A stretch of 64,000 nucleotides of DNA from Lutimonas halocynthiae (GCF_030409835.1 NZ_JAUFQO010000004.1:496001-560000), one strand, 5' to 3'; shown: positions 9,505 to 19,865, numbered from the stretch's first letter. Notes: a model not told the origin generated them from the sequence alone. A program made the numbers and translations.

Positions 9505-11046
9505 CTATGGAAGTACAGGTGAATAAATTTGAGGATAATCTCCAATATCATTCAGCATTCCTGCTTCTTCAAAGTTTGATTCGTAAGTGTCATCAATCAA
9601 TTTCATCATTTCATTGGCCACAATCGCATTACCTCTAGCCGTTAAATGAAGACCATCTAAAGAGAATAAACCTCCAAAAAGAAATTCTGTTGTAATATTA
9701 AATCCATCACTAGAGTATCCTGATTCATGTATTTCACTCATCAATCCAAAAGCATCAAAGGCTGCCAATCCGGCATTCGTCGTTAATTGAGCTATCGTTT
9801 GGTTAAATTGTGTTGTGGCATCATTAATTTCCATCTGTTCTGTAGGAATCAAAACAAAAGTATCTGCAAGAGGATAGGTCAAACCATTGACTGACAATTG
9901 TCCGGCCGTTGCTGCTGGAACTCCCATTGCTACCAATTGCTGAAAATATTCTGTATTGACCTGAGATATAGCGGCCCTACTTGGCAAGGTTAAAATATCA
10001 TTCTCATTCGCTTGTCTTGATTGTGCATATTGAGCAGACAGTAAACCAGCTGTGAGCGGATCTAACCCTCCTCCAATAAGTACTGCATTAAGTTGTGGTT
10101 GTATGTTTGCCAAAGATTCGTCAAAAATAACTACAGGGCTTGCTTCAGTTTCAGAAAACACAACTGACCTTTCTGGCACACCTAAAAAGGCAAATGCCTG
10201 ATTTAATTGCGCATAAGCTGCATTTAAAGTTGGAATCTGTTCAGCATATTCTGGAATAGAAGGGTCCAAAGGGGCGTATGGCACAGCTGTAAAGTAAGCA
10301 CCTGTCAAAACAGGCGGAATATTAGCGACCAAACCTTTAGCTCCACTCGCTGCCAATGTTCCTATTATCGCTGTCATAGAACCATCAAAAAGCGCTTGAT
10401 TCGAAATTTCACTAGTTCCATCTCCACCAGATGTTGCATAACCCAAAACATCGTTTGTACCGATCCAAAGGCTAAAAAAGGTTGGATTCATCGCCATGGC
10501 ATCGCCAAGTACTGTTGCACTTGAACTGGAAGCCATTCTGGCATAATAAGGATTTGCAAGTTCTAAAGGTACATTTGCTACATCTCCATATCCAGGAGCC
10601 ACCAAATGGTAACTTCTGGCACCAGGAACACCCATATTATTATATGGACCAGCCATCACATTAGTAACATCAGTTGTTGGAGTACCTGGTAAAGGCATCA
10701 AGTTTTCCAAGTCTGTAAATAATCTATTCGGAGTAATTTGATTTCCTGCGAATAATAAGCCCCCCATATTATCATTCATCAAAGGTTGGGTAAACTCACC
10801 ACCACCTGCATAAGCCATTTTTTCAGCCAACAAATTTGGGTAAGCACTGGTTTGACTTGCAATAAACAGGGCTCCGTCAGAAATACCAGCTGTCAATGAA
10901 TTTCCAATTGCTACATAATTTGTAAAATCAGCCTGACCTGATACCAGTTCTACTACTGGCTCTGGCTCAAGATCATATTTCCCTTGTTCACAAGAGGCGA
11001 GCACAACAATCAGTGATAAGGCCCATAAATATTTTATTCTAAACAT
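9505..11046 (-). CDS. SGNH/GDSL-family hydrolase lipoprotein
   Basis: A 513-residue lipoprotein when begun at the ATG at 11046, which gives a clean signal peptide with lipobox VLASC (Cys19); a start 13 codons earlier would overlap the previous gene and spoil the signal. SGNH block I is AIGNSLTAG with Ser50; an IGTND-type block (LWIGTNDVL) follows; block V is DGLH with Asp464 and His467. Such enzymes hydrolyse esters (lipids, acetyl groups, aryl esters). It starts 20 bases after the TonB-dependent receptor stop, suggesting surface hydrolysis of an ester substrate taken up by that receptor. The substrate is unknown. Confidence 0.85.
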   Translation of the reverse strand: MFRIKYLWALSLIVVLASCEQGKYDLEPEPVVELVSGQADFTNYVAIGNSLTAGISDGALFIASQTSAYPNLLAEKMAYAGGGEFTQPLMNDNMGGLLFAGNQITPNRLFTDLENLMPLPGTPTTDVTNVMAGPYNNMGVPGARSYHLVAPGYGDVANVPLELANPYYARMASSSSATVLGDAMAMNPTFFSLWIGTNDVLGYATSGGDGTSEISNQALFDGSMTAIIGTLAASGAKGLVANIPPVLTGAYFTAVPYAPLDPSIPEYAEQIPTLNAAYAQLNQAFAFLGVPERSVVFSETEASPVVIFDESLANIQPQLNAVLIGGGLDPLTAGLLSAQYAQSRQANENDILTLPSRAAISQVNTEYFQQLVAMGVPAATAGQLSVNGLTYPLADTFVLIPTEQMEINDATTQFNQTIAQLTTNAGLAAFDAFGLMSEIHESGYSSDGFNITTEFLFGGLFSLDGLHLTARGNAIVANEMMKLIDDTYESNFEEAGMLNDIGDYPQIYSPVLP

Positions 11047-11066
11047 TTTTTTCTTTTTAAATTTTA

Positions 11067-13850
11067 TTATTGATTGAATACCCATGATACAAAGAATTGT
11101 GATCCAATATAGGGTGAACCCGGTGCGCTTTGATACTCCTTGCCTCCAAGGTTCGATCCACCAAGTTTAAATAAGGAATTCATCTTGGGAACAGCATAAT
11201 TAATTTGCGCATCGCCAACTGTTCTTTGCGGAATAACAGCATTTGCAATCGTCGACTGCCATAAATATTCATCGCTCCATCTTATGTTGATATTAAATCC
11301 TAAGTGGCCAATAATATTCTGGCTTCCCAAAGAAAATTTAACCTTGTGTTCTGGAGTATTAAATCCTGCAGCAAAGTCAGGGTCAGATTCTTGATCAAAT
11401 TCAAACTTGGCCAATGTGTAACTTAAACCAACATCTAATTTTTTTACTATTTTGGCGTTCAAACCCATACTTGCACCATAAGACGATATATCCGCTTTTG
11501 AATTTGTATACGTCTGAAATCCTTGAACGTTTCCACTTATAAGATCAGCAATTCCCGTTTCATCTGCGGTTGTTCCGTCATTGGGAGTGACCACGAAGGT
11601 ATTACTGATAAAATCATCATATTTACTATAATATCCATTGATATCTACATATATTTTACCAAAAACACCTCGGTAACCTAAATCAAAAGATTGAATTTTC
11701 TCTGGTTGCACCAATCCTGTTTCTATTGGAACAAGGAGCGTAGGGTTTCCTGTTGCTTGAAACTCTTGAACTGAAGATAAGGTATAAGAATCACCATACA
11801 CTTTCCTTCCAGTAAGATCAGTACTAGGCAAATCTCTATCTAAATTATCAGGAGATGAACCTACCAAAATACCCTGGCCAGAATCTAGACCAATAAACAA
11901 GTCTTGCGTAGTAGGATACCTAAAACCAGTTTGGTATGAAGTTCTTAAGTTATGGTTTCTAGCTTCATCAACTGCAAATGTAACTGAAGCTCTAGGTGAA
12001 AAATTACCATCGTAAAATTCATTCTTATCATATCTAATAGATGCTTGTAGTTTCAATCTATCGTCCATCAATTTTTTGATGGCTTGAACATATGCGCCAT
12101 ATTCACTATATTTAATAGGCCCGTCATAATCAGTAAAAATAGTTCCTTCGGAGTTCAAAGAATAGCGTCTGTAGGAACCACCTACTTGCAGATCCCATTT
12201 ATCATCTAATAGTCTGGCGAAATTGTAATTTCCTTCACCCACAATCATTGAGGTTTTATCAATAAATTTAGAACCCTCGGATAAATCTCCGTTTGAAGTA
12301 ATTTCGTCAAAAAGTTCGTTGAACAAGTCTGAGCCCGGTCTTGGCGTAGTAGTTTCATCTGAATCGGCTAATAATCTTCCTGCAGCATGAGCTTGATCGT
12401 TATTTGCACCTCCCAGAATCGCTTGTAAATATCCACCAGTATAGGCACCAAACCACTCTTGCGCCTTGTATTTTGCAATATTAATTCCTGTAAAGCGCAT
12501 ATCATAAGAATCTCCTGCATCTTCAGTAGTCATATAGGCCCTAACAAAAAAATCATCGTTTCTAACCTCAAGTCTGTGATTTTGTAGTAAGAAATTCTTG
12601 ATATTGTACCTGTTTGTACCCTGATAAATTGTAGAACCATATCCACCTCTGGTGTTAAAAATAATTTCGAGGTCATCTGCATTGGGTCTAAAATGAAAGG
12701 AAAGGTCATATTTTAAACTTTCAGCGTTATAATCTGTAAAAGCTTGTTCTAAATAACCCGTTCTTCCCACATTAACGGCAGGAATCAAATTGCTCGAACC
12801 GGCAGGAATCAATCCGCCAGCCTCAAGTAATTGAGCAAATTCATTAAAATTTAAACCAAGCGCTCCTAAAGAAACCTCATCTCCATAAATATTGATACCA
12901 TCATGGGTTGGGCTTGATCTAAAAGGTAAAATCTCATCAGGTTCACCAACCGCAGTAAAATCATTTGAGTATTCTGACGTATCATCGGCGTACCAGTCAG
13001 TTCCTTTTAAATAAGTAAGTGATCCTTTTAAGGCAAATTTTTCACTAAATGCATGAGCATATCTAACCCCGACATCATAAAACACATGATCACCTGCCGA
13101 TTTCTGAATGGTCAAACCTGTTTTAGCATAAGCGCTAACTCCCTGATCATCGAAAGGGCTTCTCGTCGTCATAAACATAATCCCATTAAAAGCATTTGCT
13201 CCATACAATGCTGAAGCAGCACCAGGAATGATTTCAACGCTTTGAAGATCCAACTGACTTACACCAGCCAGATTTCCAAGCACGAAGTTCAATGCTGGAG
13301 AGGCGGTATCCATCCCATCAACCAATTGAACAAATCTCGTATTTGAAAAAGTTGCGAAACCACGTGTATTTATAGAATTAAAGGTTAAACTTCCTCTATT
13401 TAAATCTATCCCTTTTAAGTTCTCCATACTGTCATAGTAATTGGCAGAAGTAGAAGTTTTTAAATCCTTGATACCTATTCTTTCGATAGTAACCGGAGAT
13501 TCTCTAATGCTTTCAGGAGTTCTGGAAGCAGAAACAACAACTTCATCTAAAGAGGTTGCATTTTCTGTTAACACTATTTGTAATTCTGTATCATCAGCTG
13601 TTATCTCCAAAATCTGACTTTGGTATCCAACTGAAGTTATTTCAATACTAAAAGGTACTTCATCACTAACATTCAAACTAAATTTTCCGTCAAAATCAGT
13701 TGAAGCCCCTATTGATTTACCCACTACCTTGACATTAACTCCAGGTATAGGTTCTTGTGTGTTTGAATCAGTTACCGTACCGGAAAATGACGTCTGACCA
13801 AACATAAACGACCCGCAAAATAATGCGAGCACCACTAAAATCTTGTTCAT
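11067..13850 (-). CDS. TonB-dependent outer-membrane receptor
   Basis: A 927-residue receptor. A signal peptide ends near MFGQ; a carboxypeptidase-like regulatory domain spans about residues 22-100 (SGTVTDSNTQEPIPGVNV); a plug domain from about 115 contains the VEIIPGAASALYGANAFNGI segment; the rest is barrel ending in an aromatic residue run (FFVSWVFNQ). It is not preceded by a SusD partner but followed by an SGNH hydrolase lipoprotein, so this is an atypical uptake pair. A near-consensus -7 site (TACTTTGCC on the minus strand around 13886-13894) may drive it, but its spacing is one base short. Confidence 0.9.
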   Translation of the reverse strand: MNKILVVLALFCGSFMFGQTSFSGTVTDSNTQEPIPGVNVKVVGKSIGASTDFDGKFSLNVSDEVPFSIEITSVGYQSQILEITADDTELQIVLTENATSLDEVVVSASRTPESIRESPVTIERIGIKDLKTSTSANYYDSMENLKGIDLNRGSLTFNSINTRGFATFSNTRFVQLVDGMDTASPALNFVLGNLAGVSQLDLQSVEIIPGAASALYGANAFNGIMFMTTRSPFDDQGVSAYAKTGLTIQKSAGDHVFYDVGVRYAHAFSEKFALKGSLTYLKGTDWYADDTSEYSNDFTAVGEPDEILPFRSSPTHDGINIYGDEVSLGALGLNFNEFAQLLEAGGLIPAGSSNLIPAVNVGRTGYLEQAFTDYNAESLKYDLSFHFRPNADDLEIIFNTRGGYGSTIYQGTNRYNIKNFLLQNHRLEVRNDDFFVRAYMTTEDAGDSYDMRFTGINIAKYKAQEWFGAYTGGYLQAILGGANNDQAHAAGRLLADSDETTTPRPGSDLFNELFDEITSNGDLSEGSKFIDKTSMIVGEGNYNFARLLDDKWDLQVGGSYRRYSLNSEGTIFTDYDGPIKYSEYGAYVQAIKKLMDDRLKLQASIRYDKNEFYDGNFSPRASVTFAVDEARNHNLRTSYQTGFRYPTTQDLFIGLDSGQGILVGSSPDNLDRDLPSTDLTGRKVYGDSYTLSSVQEFQATGNPTLLVPIETGLVQPEKIQSFDLGYRGVFGKIYVDINGYYSKYDDFISNTFVVTPNDGTTADETGIADLISGNVQGFQTYTNSKADISSYGASMGLNAKIVKKLDVGLSYTLAKFEFDQESDPDFAAGFNTPEHKVKFSLGSQNIIGHLGFNINIRWSDEYLWQSTIANAVIPQRTVGDAQINYAVPKMNSLFKLGGSNLGGKEYQSAPGSPYIGSQFFVSWVFNQ

Positions 13851-13970
13851 ATAAAATAATTTGTGTAAATTAAGAATGTGGCAAAGTACAATTTTTTTCG
13901 AATTTCACTAAATTTTTAACAAAAAATATAAAAATGACAAAAAAAGGCTTGCTAAATCAAGGAATGTTGA

Positions 13971-16721
13971 TTATTTGATTCTAATCTTATGCGCAGACAC
14001 CTTGTTGCCGCGTTTAACACTTAGCATATAAATCCCACCCGAAACACCTTGAAGATCAAGTGCCTGCTCAAATCTAGAGCTTATAGTCTTGTAGGTTTTC
14101 TTTGCCACAGTCCGACCCAAAAGATCATAAATCATGACATCTACATCCCCTGTTTCTTCCGATTCAAATTTTATGGTAAACAAACCATCTGAAGGATTTG
14201 GAAAAACAGTAAAATTATCAAATACATAATTATTAACGCCTAAGACTGCCTCAGAGCTGCAAATTTCCAAACTCCAGGCTTCAATATTTCCTGTATCATC
14301 CGGAGCCCCGTCAACTACATTAAGTATCCAGTTACCCTGGGCATTCTCCCCACTAAAGATAGCCAGTTCATCAACGGGTCTTCTGATTCCCGTAAGTCCG
14401 GGATTACTTAGATTACAATCAATTTGATCACCATTATCCGAAAGGACAACCTGCATATCTTCTCTTGGACCACAAGCGTTGCTGATTAATTCTATAATTG
14501 TTCCCTCAGGACTTTCAAGTGTGATAGACAGATCTCCTAAATAAGTATGCGTAATTCCAGGCTCGTCTTCACCTCCTGATTCAGGAGTTCCTTTCTTTAT
14601 CAAACTCACTTTTAAACTTTCCACGTTTATATCTTCAGGAACCACAATTACTGAAGAAATACCCTCGCGGTCATCATCCGGAATAGCAATTGGCGTATCA
14701 TTTGATTCGTACTCATTACATATAACATTGAACTCCCCAATTGAAAAGCTCTTACTGTTTATGGCAAAAAAGTGATTTCCAATAGCCTCTACCATTACGA
14801 AACATTGAGAACCTTTTATCTCAGGTACAGTAATAGTTTGAGAACCGTTATTAGGTATATTACTAGCTAAAACCGTAGCATAAGTTTTCCCCCAATCTGT
14901 AGACAATAATATATTGACTTGTGACACATTTAAACCATTTCCGTCTGTTCCTGCTACGTCCCAGGTAATTGTTTCTTGTTCACCTTGTGTCCAAATGAGA
15001 TCCTCAGTTGCCTGAGAAGTTACCAAAAACGGTCCGGCTGAAGCCGTTACATTTACTTTCAGATCATCGGTAGAAACCTGACCTGCTTCGGCATGATTAT
15101 CTCTTACCGATAAAATAAAATTCATTTCCCTTTCAACCAGAGGGGTTACCTCCCATGTTGATGAAATAACACCAGTAGCCAAGGTTGTTAATTTTGGAAG
15201 GTATCTAACAGGGTCCAAAGAGGGTTTGTGCGATTTATATAAAGCCCCAGAAGTTGAAGTGCCACTTGGGGGAACTGTAGTAATTTGATTATCTACCTGT
15301 TCCCAAGAGAAGGAGAGTTGATCTCCGTCTGCGTCGGTCGCTGTAGCAGTTAATCTATAAGGTGTTCCGATGGGAATCGTAAAATCTTCGCCGGCATCAA
15401 CATCTGGCGCATTGGCATTAAAAATCAAATTTGACTCTACTGGGCAACTACCGCCCTGACCATTGGTTATATAACCTCTTATTTCCTCAATACTAATAAT
15501 GTGAAAATAAGGATCTACACTGCTTTGAACGTTTTGAGATTCACAAAGACCAGCATAAGACATTAACGAAGAGCCACTACCCGGCTCAACCGCCGTTTGA
15601 TCATTCCGGTTATCACCGGCACAATTTCCATCATCTCCATTAAAAGAATGGTTCGCACCAAATTGATGCCCCATTTCGTGCGCCACATAATCATAATAAA
15701 AATAATCTCCAATTGGTTCAGGCAATCCAGTAGTACCACGAGCCTTCGACCCATTTCTACAAACAACTGAAAGACTTGCTACACCTCCACCTCCAGTACT
15801 AAAAACATGCCCTATATCATAATTATCCTCCTCAATGACATTGTCAAGATTAGACTGATTTTCATCAAGTAACAAGCTACCGGTAAGGTTCGTATAAGGG
15901 TCGGTATCAGGATTCAGGTATATTAATTCATCATTATCAGCTACCAATTGCATAGTAACCGCAAGATCTGTTTCATAAATAGCATTAACCTGAGTTAAAG
16001 CGGTTGTCACAGCAGATAATACAATCGCTGTTTTTTCTTCATCTGTTTTATCTTCTGCATTTTGATCCGCAATATGAAACTGGGAGTATTCACCCGTTGT
16101 TGCCAAAGCCAGCCTGTAAGTTCTTAGTTTCCCATCGTCAGTTATCTTTAATCCCTGTAAAGCTTTTTGAAATTCCGACTCTTGTTCCGTAAAACACTGA
16201 AATTTCCCTTCTCCACTCAGATCGTCTCTATAAAATAATTTATAGTTCTTTTTGTCACGAGTTAAAGGCTCTATATACTGTACATTTTGATTAACATCTC
16301 GAATCACTGCATTCAAACCCAATTCATTGATGCTAAAACGAATTCTTTTGGAACCGTTCTTTTCAGAAACACCCACATACGACTTGTTCTTTGGATATTT
16401 TTTCGCTAAATCCGGATGCATTACCGAAGCTTCCTTTACCAAATAAGTGATCATTCCTCCCCTTCCATCAGGAAAAACGACCTTTTTATTAGACTTCCCA
16501 ATAGTCGCTTCTTTTTTAGGGGCGTCCAGCAGGTTTCTCTCCAATCTTTCAAGATCCAACCTGTAAGCCTTATGTTTATCAACATTCGCTTTGCGTTTAA
16601 GATCTTCTTTCTTTATCCCACTGTCATCTATTCTTGTCCATAGATTTCGCTGTTGCGCAACCATGAAATTTGTAAAGAAAATAAAAAGGATTGCAAAAAA
16701 TCTAATTTGATTTCTGGTCAT
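13971..16721 (-). CDS. secreted reprolysin-like (M12B) zinc metalloprotease with P-domain and type IX sorting domain
   Basis: A 916-residue secreted protease. In order: signal peptide ending near MVAQ; a propeptide of about 200 residues; a metzincin catalytic domain with HEMGHQFGANH (His348, Glu349, His352, His358) and a Met-turn SLMSYAG; Ig-like/PKD-like regions; a proprotein-convertase-type P-domain (YLGDLSITLESPEGT through IEAWSLEICS); and a C-terminal type A sorting domain (FTVFPNPSDG, final KIRIK) that targets it through type IX secretion. All catalytic residues are present. It has its own -7 element and no obvious operon partner. It may be nutritional or modify the cell surface. Confidence 0.92.
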   Translation of the reverse strand: MTRNQIRFFAILFIFFTNFMVAQQRNLWTRIDDSGIKKEDLKRKANVDKHKAYRLDLERLERNLLDAPKKEATIGKSNKKVVFPDGRGGMITYLVKEASVMHPDLAKKYPKNKSYVGVSEKNGSKRIRFSINELGLNAVIRDVNQNVQYIEPLTRDKKNYKLFYRDDLSGEGKFQCFTEQESEFQKALQGLKITDDGKLRTYRLALATTGEYSQFHIADQNAEDKTDEEKTAIVLSAVTTALTQVNAIYETDLAVTMQLVADNDELIYLNPDTDPYTNLTGSLLLDENQSNLDNVIEEDNYDIGHVFSTGGGGVASLSVVCRNGSKARGTTGLPEPIGDYFYYDYVAHEMGHQFGANHSFNGDDGNCAGDNRNDQTAVEPGSGSSLMSYAGLCESQNVQSSVDPYFHIISIEEIRGYITNGQGGSCPVESNLIFNANAPDVDAGEDFTIPIGTPYRLTATATDADGDQLSFSWEQVDNQITTVPPSGTSTSGALYKSHKPSLDPVRYLPKLTTLATGVISSTWEVTPLVEREMNFILSVRDNHAEAGQVSTDDLKVNVTASAGPFLVTSQATEDLIWTQGEQETITWDVAGTDGNGLNVSQVNILLSTDWGKTYATVLASNIPNNGSQTITVPEIKGSQCFVMVEAIGNHFFAINSKSFSIGEFNVICNEYESNDTPIAIPDDDREGISSVIVVPEDINVESLKVSLIKKGTPESGGEDEPGITHTYLGDLSITLESPEGTIIELISNACGPREDMQVVLSDNGDQIDCNLSNPGLTGIRRPVDELAIFSGENAQGNWILNVVDGAPDDTGNIEAWSLEICSSEAVLGVNNYVFDNFTVFPNPSDGLFTIKFESEETGDVDVMIYDLLGRTVAKKTYKTISSRFEQALDLQGVSGGIYMLSVKRGNKVSAHKIRIK

Positions 16722-17037
16722 TTTCTAGCACGTATTAATGAAGGGTGACAAAAATATGAATTTTCAACAAGCTTTGCAGCATTAATTTATGCCTAACTTT
16801 TCAACATTTGAATTATCTTTCTGTCTTAACTTGCATGAATAGAATACCTTGGAATTCCAGTTTATCTTGCACACACCTAGGGTCAAATCGAGATGAATTA
16901 TATTTTTTAAGCTCATTCTTACTTTGAAACTTTGAAATACTTATTTTTGCCTGATTAGGTGGCCATTTATCTGATGGTGCTAAAGGATGATTATTTTTCT
17001 TGAAGCAACTTATAATTGAATTACTCAATATAAAAGA
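16722..17037. other. divergent intergenic region
   Basis: A 316-base gap between the minus-strand protease and the plus-strand lipoprotein gene. It contains the protease -7 element at 16749-16756. A 71-codon minus-strand reading frame (16813-17028) is also present, but I recognise nothing in it and do not call it a gene. No clear promoter for the plus-strand gene is visible. Confidence 0.5.
16749..16756 (-). promoter_or_regulatory. -7 promoter element for the M12B protease gene
   Basis: Minus-strand TATTTTTG, a perfect TAnnTTTG match, 27 bases upstream of the ATG. The bases TTTGTCACCCTT across and after it also occur at the rseP promoter (88-99). Confidence 0.6.
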
Positions 17038-17559
17038 ATGAGACTTATTTTATGTAGCCTTTTATTTATAACCCTTTCGTGTGCTGTCACTAAAGAGCAA
17101 AAAAGTGATGAAAGGGTGTCGCTCCCACCACCACATATAAATTGCCCTGAGAATGGTGACTGCTTGTTTGAAGTTTTTAAAAATTCTGCACTAAATCTCT
17201 CCTATGACAGCACGGGTAAATTGTATCCCGAAGTTACGGAAGGAGAAAAAATTGTTATAAAATACCATTACAAAAGAAAGACTATTGAAAATGCAATGGA
17301 CAGCAGCTATTCAGAATACGTTTATTTTGAATTCGACCCAAATGACAAGCAAATTATATTAAAGGACAATGAACTTCAGAAGGTGAAAATGGTTTTCGGA
17401 CGTATATGTTATTGCAAGGGCAGTATGGGGTACTTCCCGGTAAGAGAAGGTAACTTGTTTTTGTTCACTTCAAATGGTAATCTTCATGTACGAACCTCTT
17501 TTAAAATAAACAAGGTTCCTCAAATCATAGATCAAATAGATGAAAATATTAAATTTTAA
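17038..17559 (+). CDS. hypothetical lipoprotein
   Basis: A 173-residue lipoprotein with lipobox ITLSCAV (Cys15). I do not recognise the family. The mature part has Cys residues in HINCPENGDCLF and RICYCKGSMGY that could form disulfides, and a mix of charged beta-strand segments, suggesting a small periplasmic or outer-membrane-anchored domain. It ends 12 bases before ribF and may be co-transcribed with it, but the protein shows nothing related to flavin metabolism. Confidence 0.7.
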   Translation: MRLILCSLLFITLSCAVTKEQKSDERVSLPPPHINCPENGDCLFEVFKNSALNLSYDSTGKLYPEVTEGEKIVIKYHYKRKTIENAMDSSYSEYVYFEFDPNDKQIILKDNELQKVKMVFGRICYCKGSMGYFPVREGNLFLFTSNGNLHVRTSFKINKVPQIIDQIDENIKF

Positions 17560-17571
17560 ATAGCAGCATTC

Positions 17572-18507
17572 GTGAGGGTTCATCAATCGGTTGAAAATTA
17601 TGATCACAAGGAGCATTTATCAGTGCTCACTATTGGGACCTTTGACGGGGTTCATATCGGTCATCAAAAGATTATAGAAAGACTAAATCAAATTAAAAGT
17701 CAGGACTTTGAACGATCCATGATACTTACTTTTTATCCTCATCCCAGAATGGTTCTTGATCAAAGCAACGATATTAAGATGCTTACGACCATGGAAGAAA
17801 AAATATATCTTTTGGAGAAATTTGGGCTAGATGATTTGATTATTGAACCTTTCACTAAAGAGTTTTCAAGATTATCCGCATTAGATTTTGTTAGAAATAT
17901 TTTAATCAATCAACTCAATATCAAAAAGTTGGTAATTGGATATGACCATCATTTCGGCAAAAATCGCGAAGGAAATTTTGAACAACTTTCTGAATATGGA
18001 GAATTATATGATTATTCAGTAGAAGAAATTTCTGCTCAGGAAATAGAAAGTGTTTCTGTAAGTTCAACTAAAATAAGGAAAGCCATAGAAAATGGTGACA
18101 TGGAAAAGGCGAATAAGTACCTTGGTTATAACTACCTTTTAACCGGTAAAATTATTACAGGTCAAGGGATTGGCAGAAAAATCAATTTCCCCACGGTGAA
18201 TTTACATATCGCTGAAGATTATAAATTGATTCCTAATAAAGGTGTATATATCGTAAAGGCCAATTTTAATGATAAATCGAATTTTGGCATTATGAATATC
18301 GGTTTTAGACCTACTGTTGGAGGAAAAGGCCAAACCATCGAAATACATCTTTTGGATTTTAAAGATGACCTTTATGGAAGCAGTATGCAAATTGAAGTCT
18401 TGATGCGATTAAGGGATGAGAAAAAGTTTGAATCAATCGAAGAGTTAGCAACACAAATAAGCAAAGATGAAGAATCAGCCAGAAATTGGCTTATGAAAAT
18501 TAAATAA
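17572..18507 (+). CDS. ribF: bifunctional riboflavin kinase / FAD synthetase
   Basis: Converts riboflavin to FMN and FMN to FAD in the cytoplasm. The N-terminal nucleotidyltransferase domain has TIGTFDGVHIGHQ (about residues 21-33) and the SSTKIR segment; the C-terminal flavokinase domain has GQGIGRKINFPTVNL and NKGVYIV. It is 311 residues, normal for the family. The start is GTG; it gives the MRVHQSVENY N-terminus expected for flavobacterial RibF, and no ATG lies nearby. Its products feed ApbE and the flavoprotein subunits of Na+-NQR further along the window. Confidence 0.95.
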   Translation: MRVHQSVENYDHKEHLSVLTIGTFDGVHIGHQKIIERLNQIKSQDFERSMILTFYPHPRMVLDQSNDIKMLTTMEEKIYLLEKFGLDDLIIEPFTKEFSRLSALDFVRNILINQLNIKKLVIGYDHHFGKNREGNFEQLSEYGELYDYSVEEISAQEIESVSVSSTKIRKAIENGDMEKANKYLGYNYLLTGKIITGQGIGRKINFPTVNLHIAEDYKLIPNKGVYIVKANFNDKSNFGIMNIGFRPTVGGKGQTIEIHLLDFKDDLYGSSMQIEVLMRLRDEKKFESIEELATQISKDEESARNWLMKIK

Positions 18508-18533
18508 GCATTCCTTCTTCCAATGGCATTACT

Positions 18534-18541
18534 TATCTTTG
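18534..18541 (+). promoter_or_regulatory. -7 promoter element for serS
   Basis: TATCTTTG followed by CA, a perfect TAnnTTTG match, 19 bases before the serS ATG. No clear -33 element. Confidence 0.6.
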
Positions 18542-18560
18542 CAAGTCAAAAAAATAACAT

Positions 18561-19835
18561 ATGTTATCATTACCTTACATTCGCGACAATAAAGAGTTGG
18601 TTATCAAAGGACTTGCTGTTCGTAACTTCAAAAATGCTGATACGTTAATCGAATCAGTTCTTGAATCTGATCGCAAAAGGAGAGCCATCCAGGCAGAATT
18701 AGACAATATCCTTTCTGATAGTAATAAGATCTCTAAAGAAATAGGGAAACTATTTAAATCTGGAGAAGTCCAAAAAGCGAATATTGCTAAAGAGAAGACC
18801 GGGTTATTAAAAGAAAAATCTAAAAATCTTTCTGATAATCTTGGAGAAGTCGAGCAAGAATTAAATGAATTGTTATATCAAATTCCAAATATTCCTCATG
18901 CTTTGGTACCGGCCGGAAGCAATGAAGAAGATAACGAGATAGTTTTCAGTGAAGGAGATATCCCAACATTGCACGAAAAGGCAACGCCTCATTGGGACCT
19001 TTGCAAGAAATATGACATTATTGATTTTGAATTAGGAAATAAAATTACTGGCGCAGGGTTTCCTGTTTATAAAGGTAAGGGAGCAAAATTACAGAGAGCT
19101 CTTGTCGCTTACTTTTTGGATAAAAATTCTGCTGCAGGATATACTGAGGTTCAACCTCCTTTATTGATTAATGAAGCTTCAGGCTTCGGTACCGGTCAAT
19201 TACCTGACAAGGAAGGTCAAATGTATCATGTTGGTGTAGACAATCTATATCTCATACCAACTGCAGAAGTACCTGTAACTAATTTTTACCGTGATGTATT
19301 GCTAAAAGAAAGTGATTTTCCTATCTGCAACACTGCCTATACGCCTTGTTTCAGAAGAGAAGCAGGTTCTTACGGATCTCACGTAAGAGGTCTTAACAGA
19401 TTACATCAATTTGACAAGGTGGAAATTGTAAGAGTTGAACATCCTGATAAGTCTTATGAGGCCATGGAAGGTATGGTTGAGCATATCAAAGGAATACTAC
19501 AAGAATTGAAATTACCCTATAGAATTTTACGTCTCTGCGGAGGCGATCTCGGATTCACTTCTGCCTTAACCTATGATTTTGAAGTTTTCTCAACTGCTCA
19601 GGACAGATGGCTGGAAATTAGTTCAGTGTCTAATTTCGAGACATTCCAGGCAAATCGATTAAAACTGCGTTTTAAAAATAAAGATGGGAAAAGTCAATTG
19701 GCACATACGCTGAATGGCAGCTCTCTAGCATTACCTAGAGTATTGGCCGGACTTTTAGAGAATTACCAAACCGAAGAGGGTATTAAAATTCCTGAAGTTT
19801 TACAGGCCTATACCGGATTCGATCTGATCGATTAG
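18561..19835 (+). CDS. serS: seryl-tRNA synthetase
   Basis: Charges tRNA-Ser with serine. It is 424 residues: an N-terminal antiparallel coiled-coil arm (about residues 25-105) and a class II catalytic domain with motif 2 (FRREAGSYGSHVRGLNRLHQF) and motif 3 (NGSSLALPRVLAGLLENYQ). It stands alone under its own -7 element. Confidence 0.97.
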   Translation: MLSLPYIRDNKELVIKGLAVRNFKNADTLIESVLESDRKRRAIQAELDNILSDSNKISKEIGKLFKSGEVQKANIAKEKTGLLKEKSKNLSDNLGEVEQELNELLYQIPNIPHALVPAGSNEEDNEIVFSEGDIPTLHEKATPHWDLCKKYDIIDFELGNKITGAGFPVYKGKGAKLQRALVAYFLDKNSAAGYTEVQPPLLINEASGFGTGQLPDKEGQMYHVGVDNLYLIPTAEVPVTNFYRDVLLKESDFPICNTAYTPCFRREAGSYGSHVRGLNRLHQFDKVEIVRVEHPDKSYEAMEGMVEHIKGILQELKLPYRILRLCGGDLGFTSALTYDFEVFSTAQDRWLEISSVSNFETFQANRLKLRFKNKDGKSQLAHTLNGSSLALPRVLAGLLENYQTEEGIKIPEVLQAYTGFDLID

Positions 19836-19865
19836 GTTTAATTTAATTCGATCTAAAAGCACTGA

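Noticed and set aside
16813-17028. 71-codon minus-strand reading frame in the gap upstream of the M12B protease
   Set aside because: Codons look ordinary, but no domain, signal or neighbour supports it, and I recognise no homologue. It could be a gene remnant; a homology search would decide.
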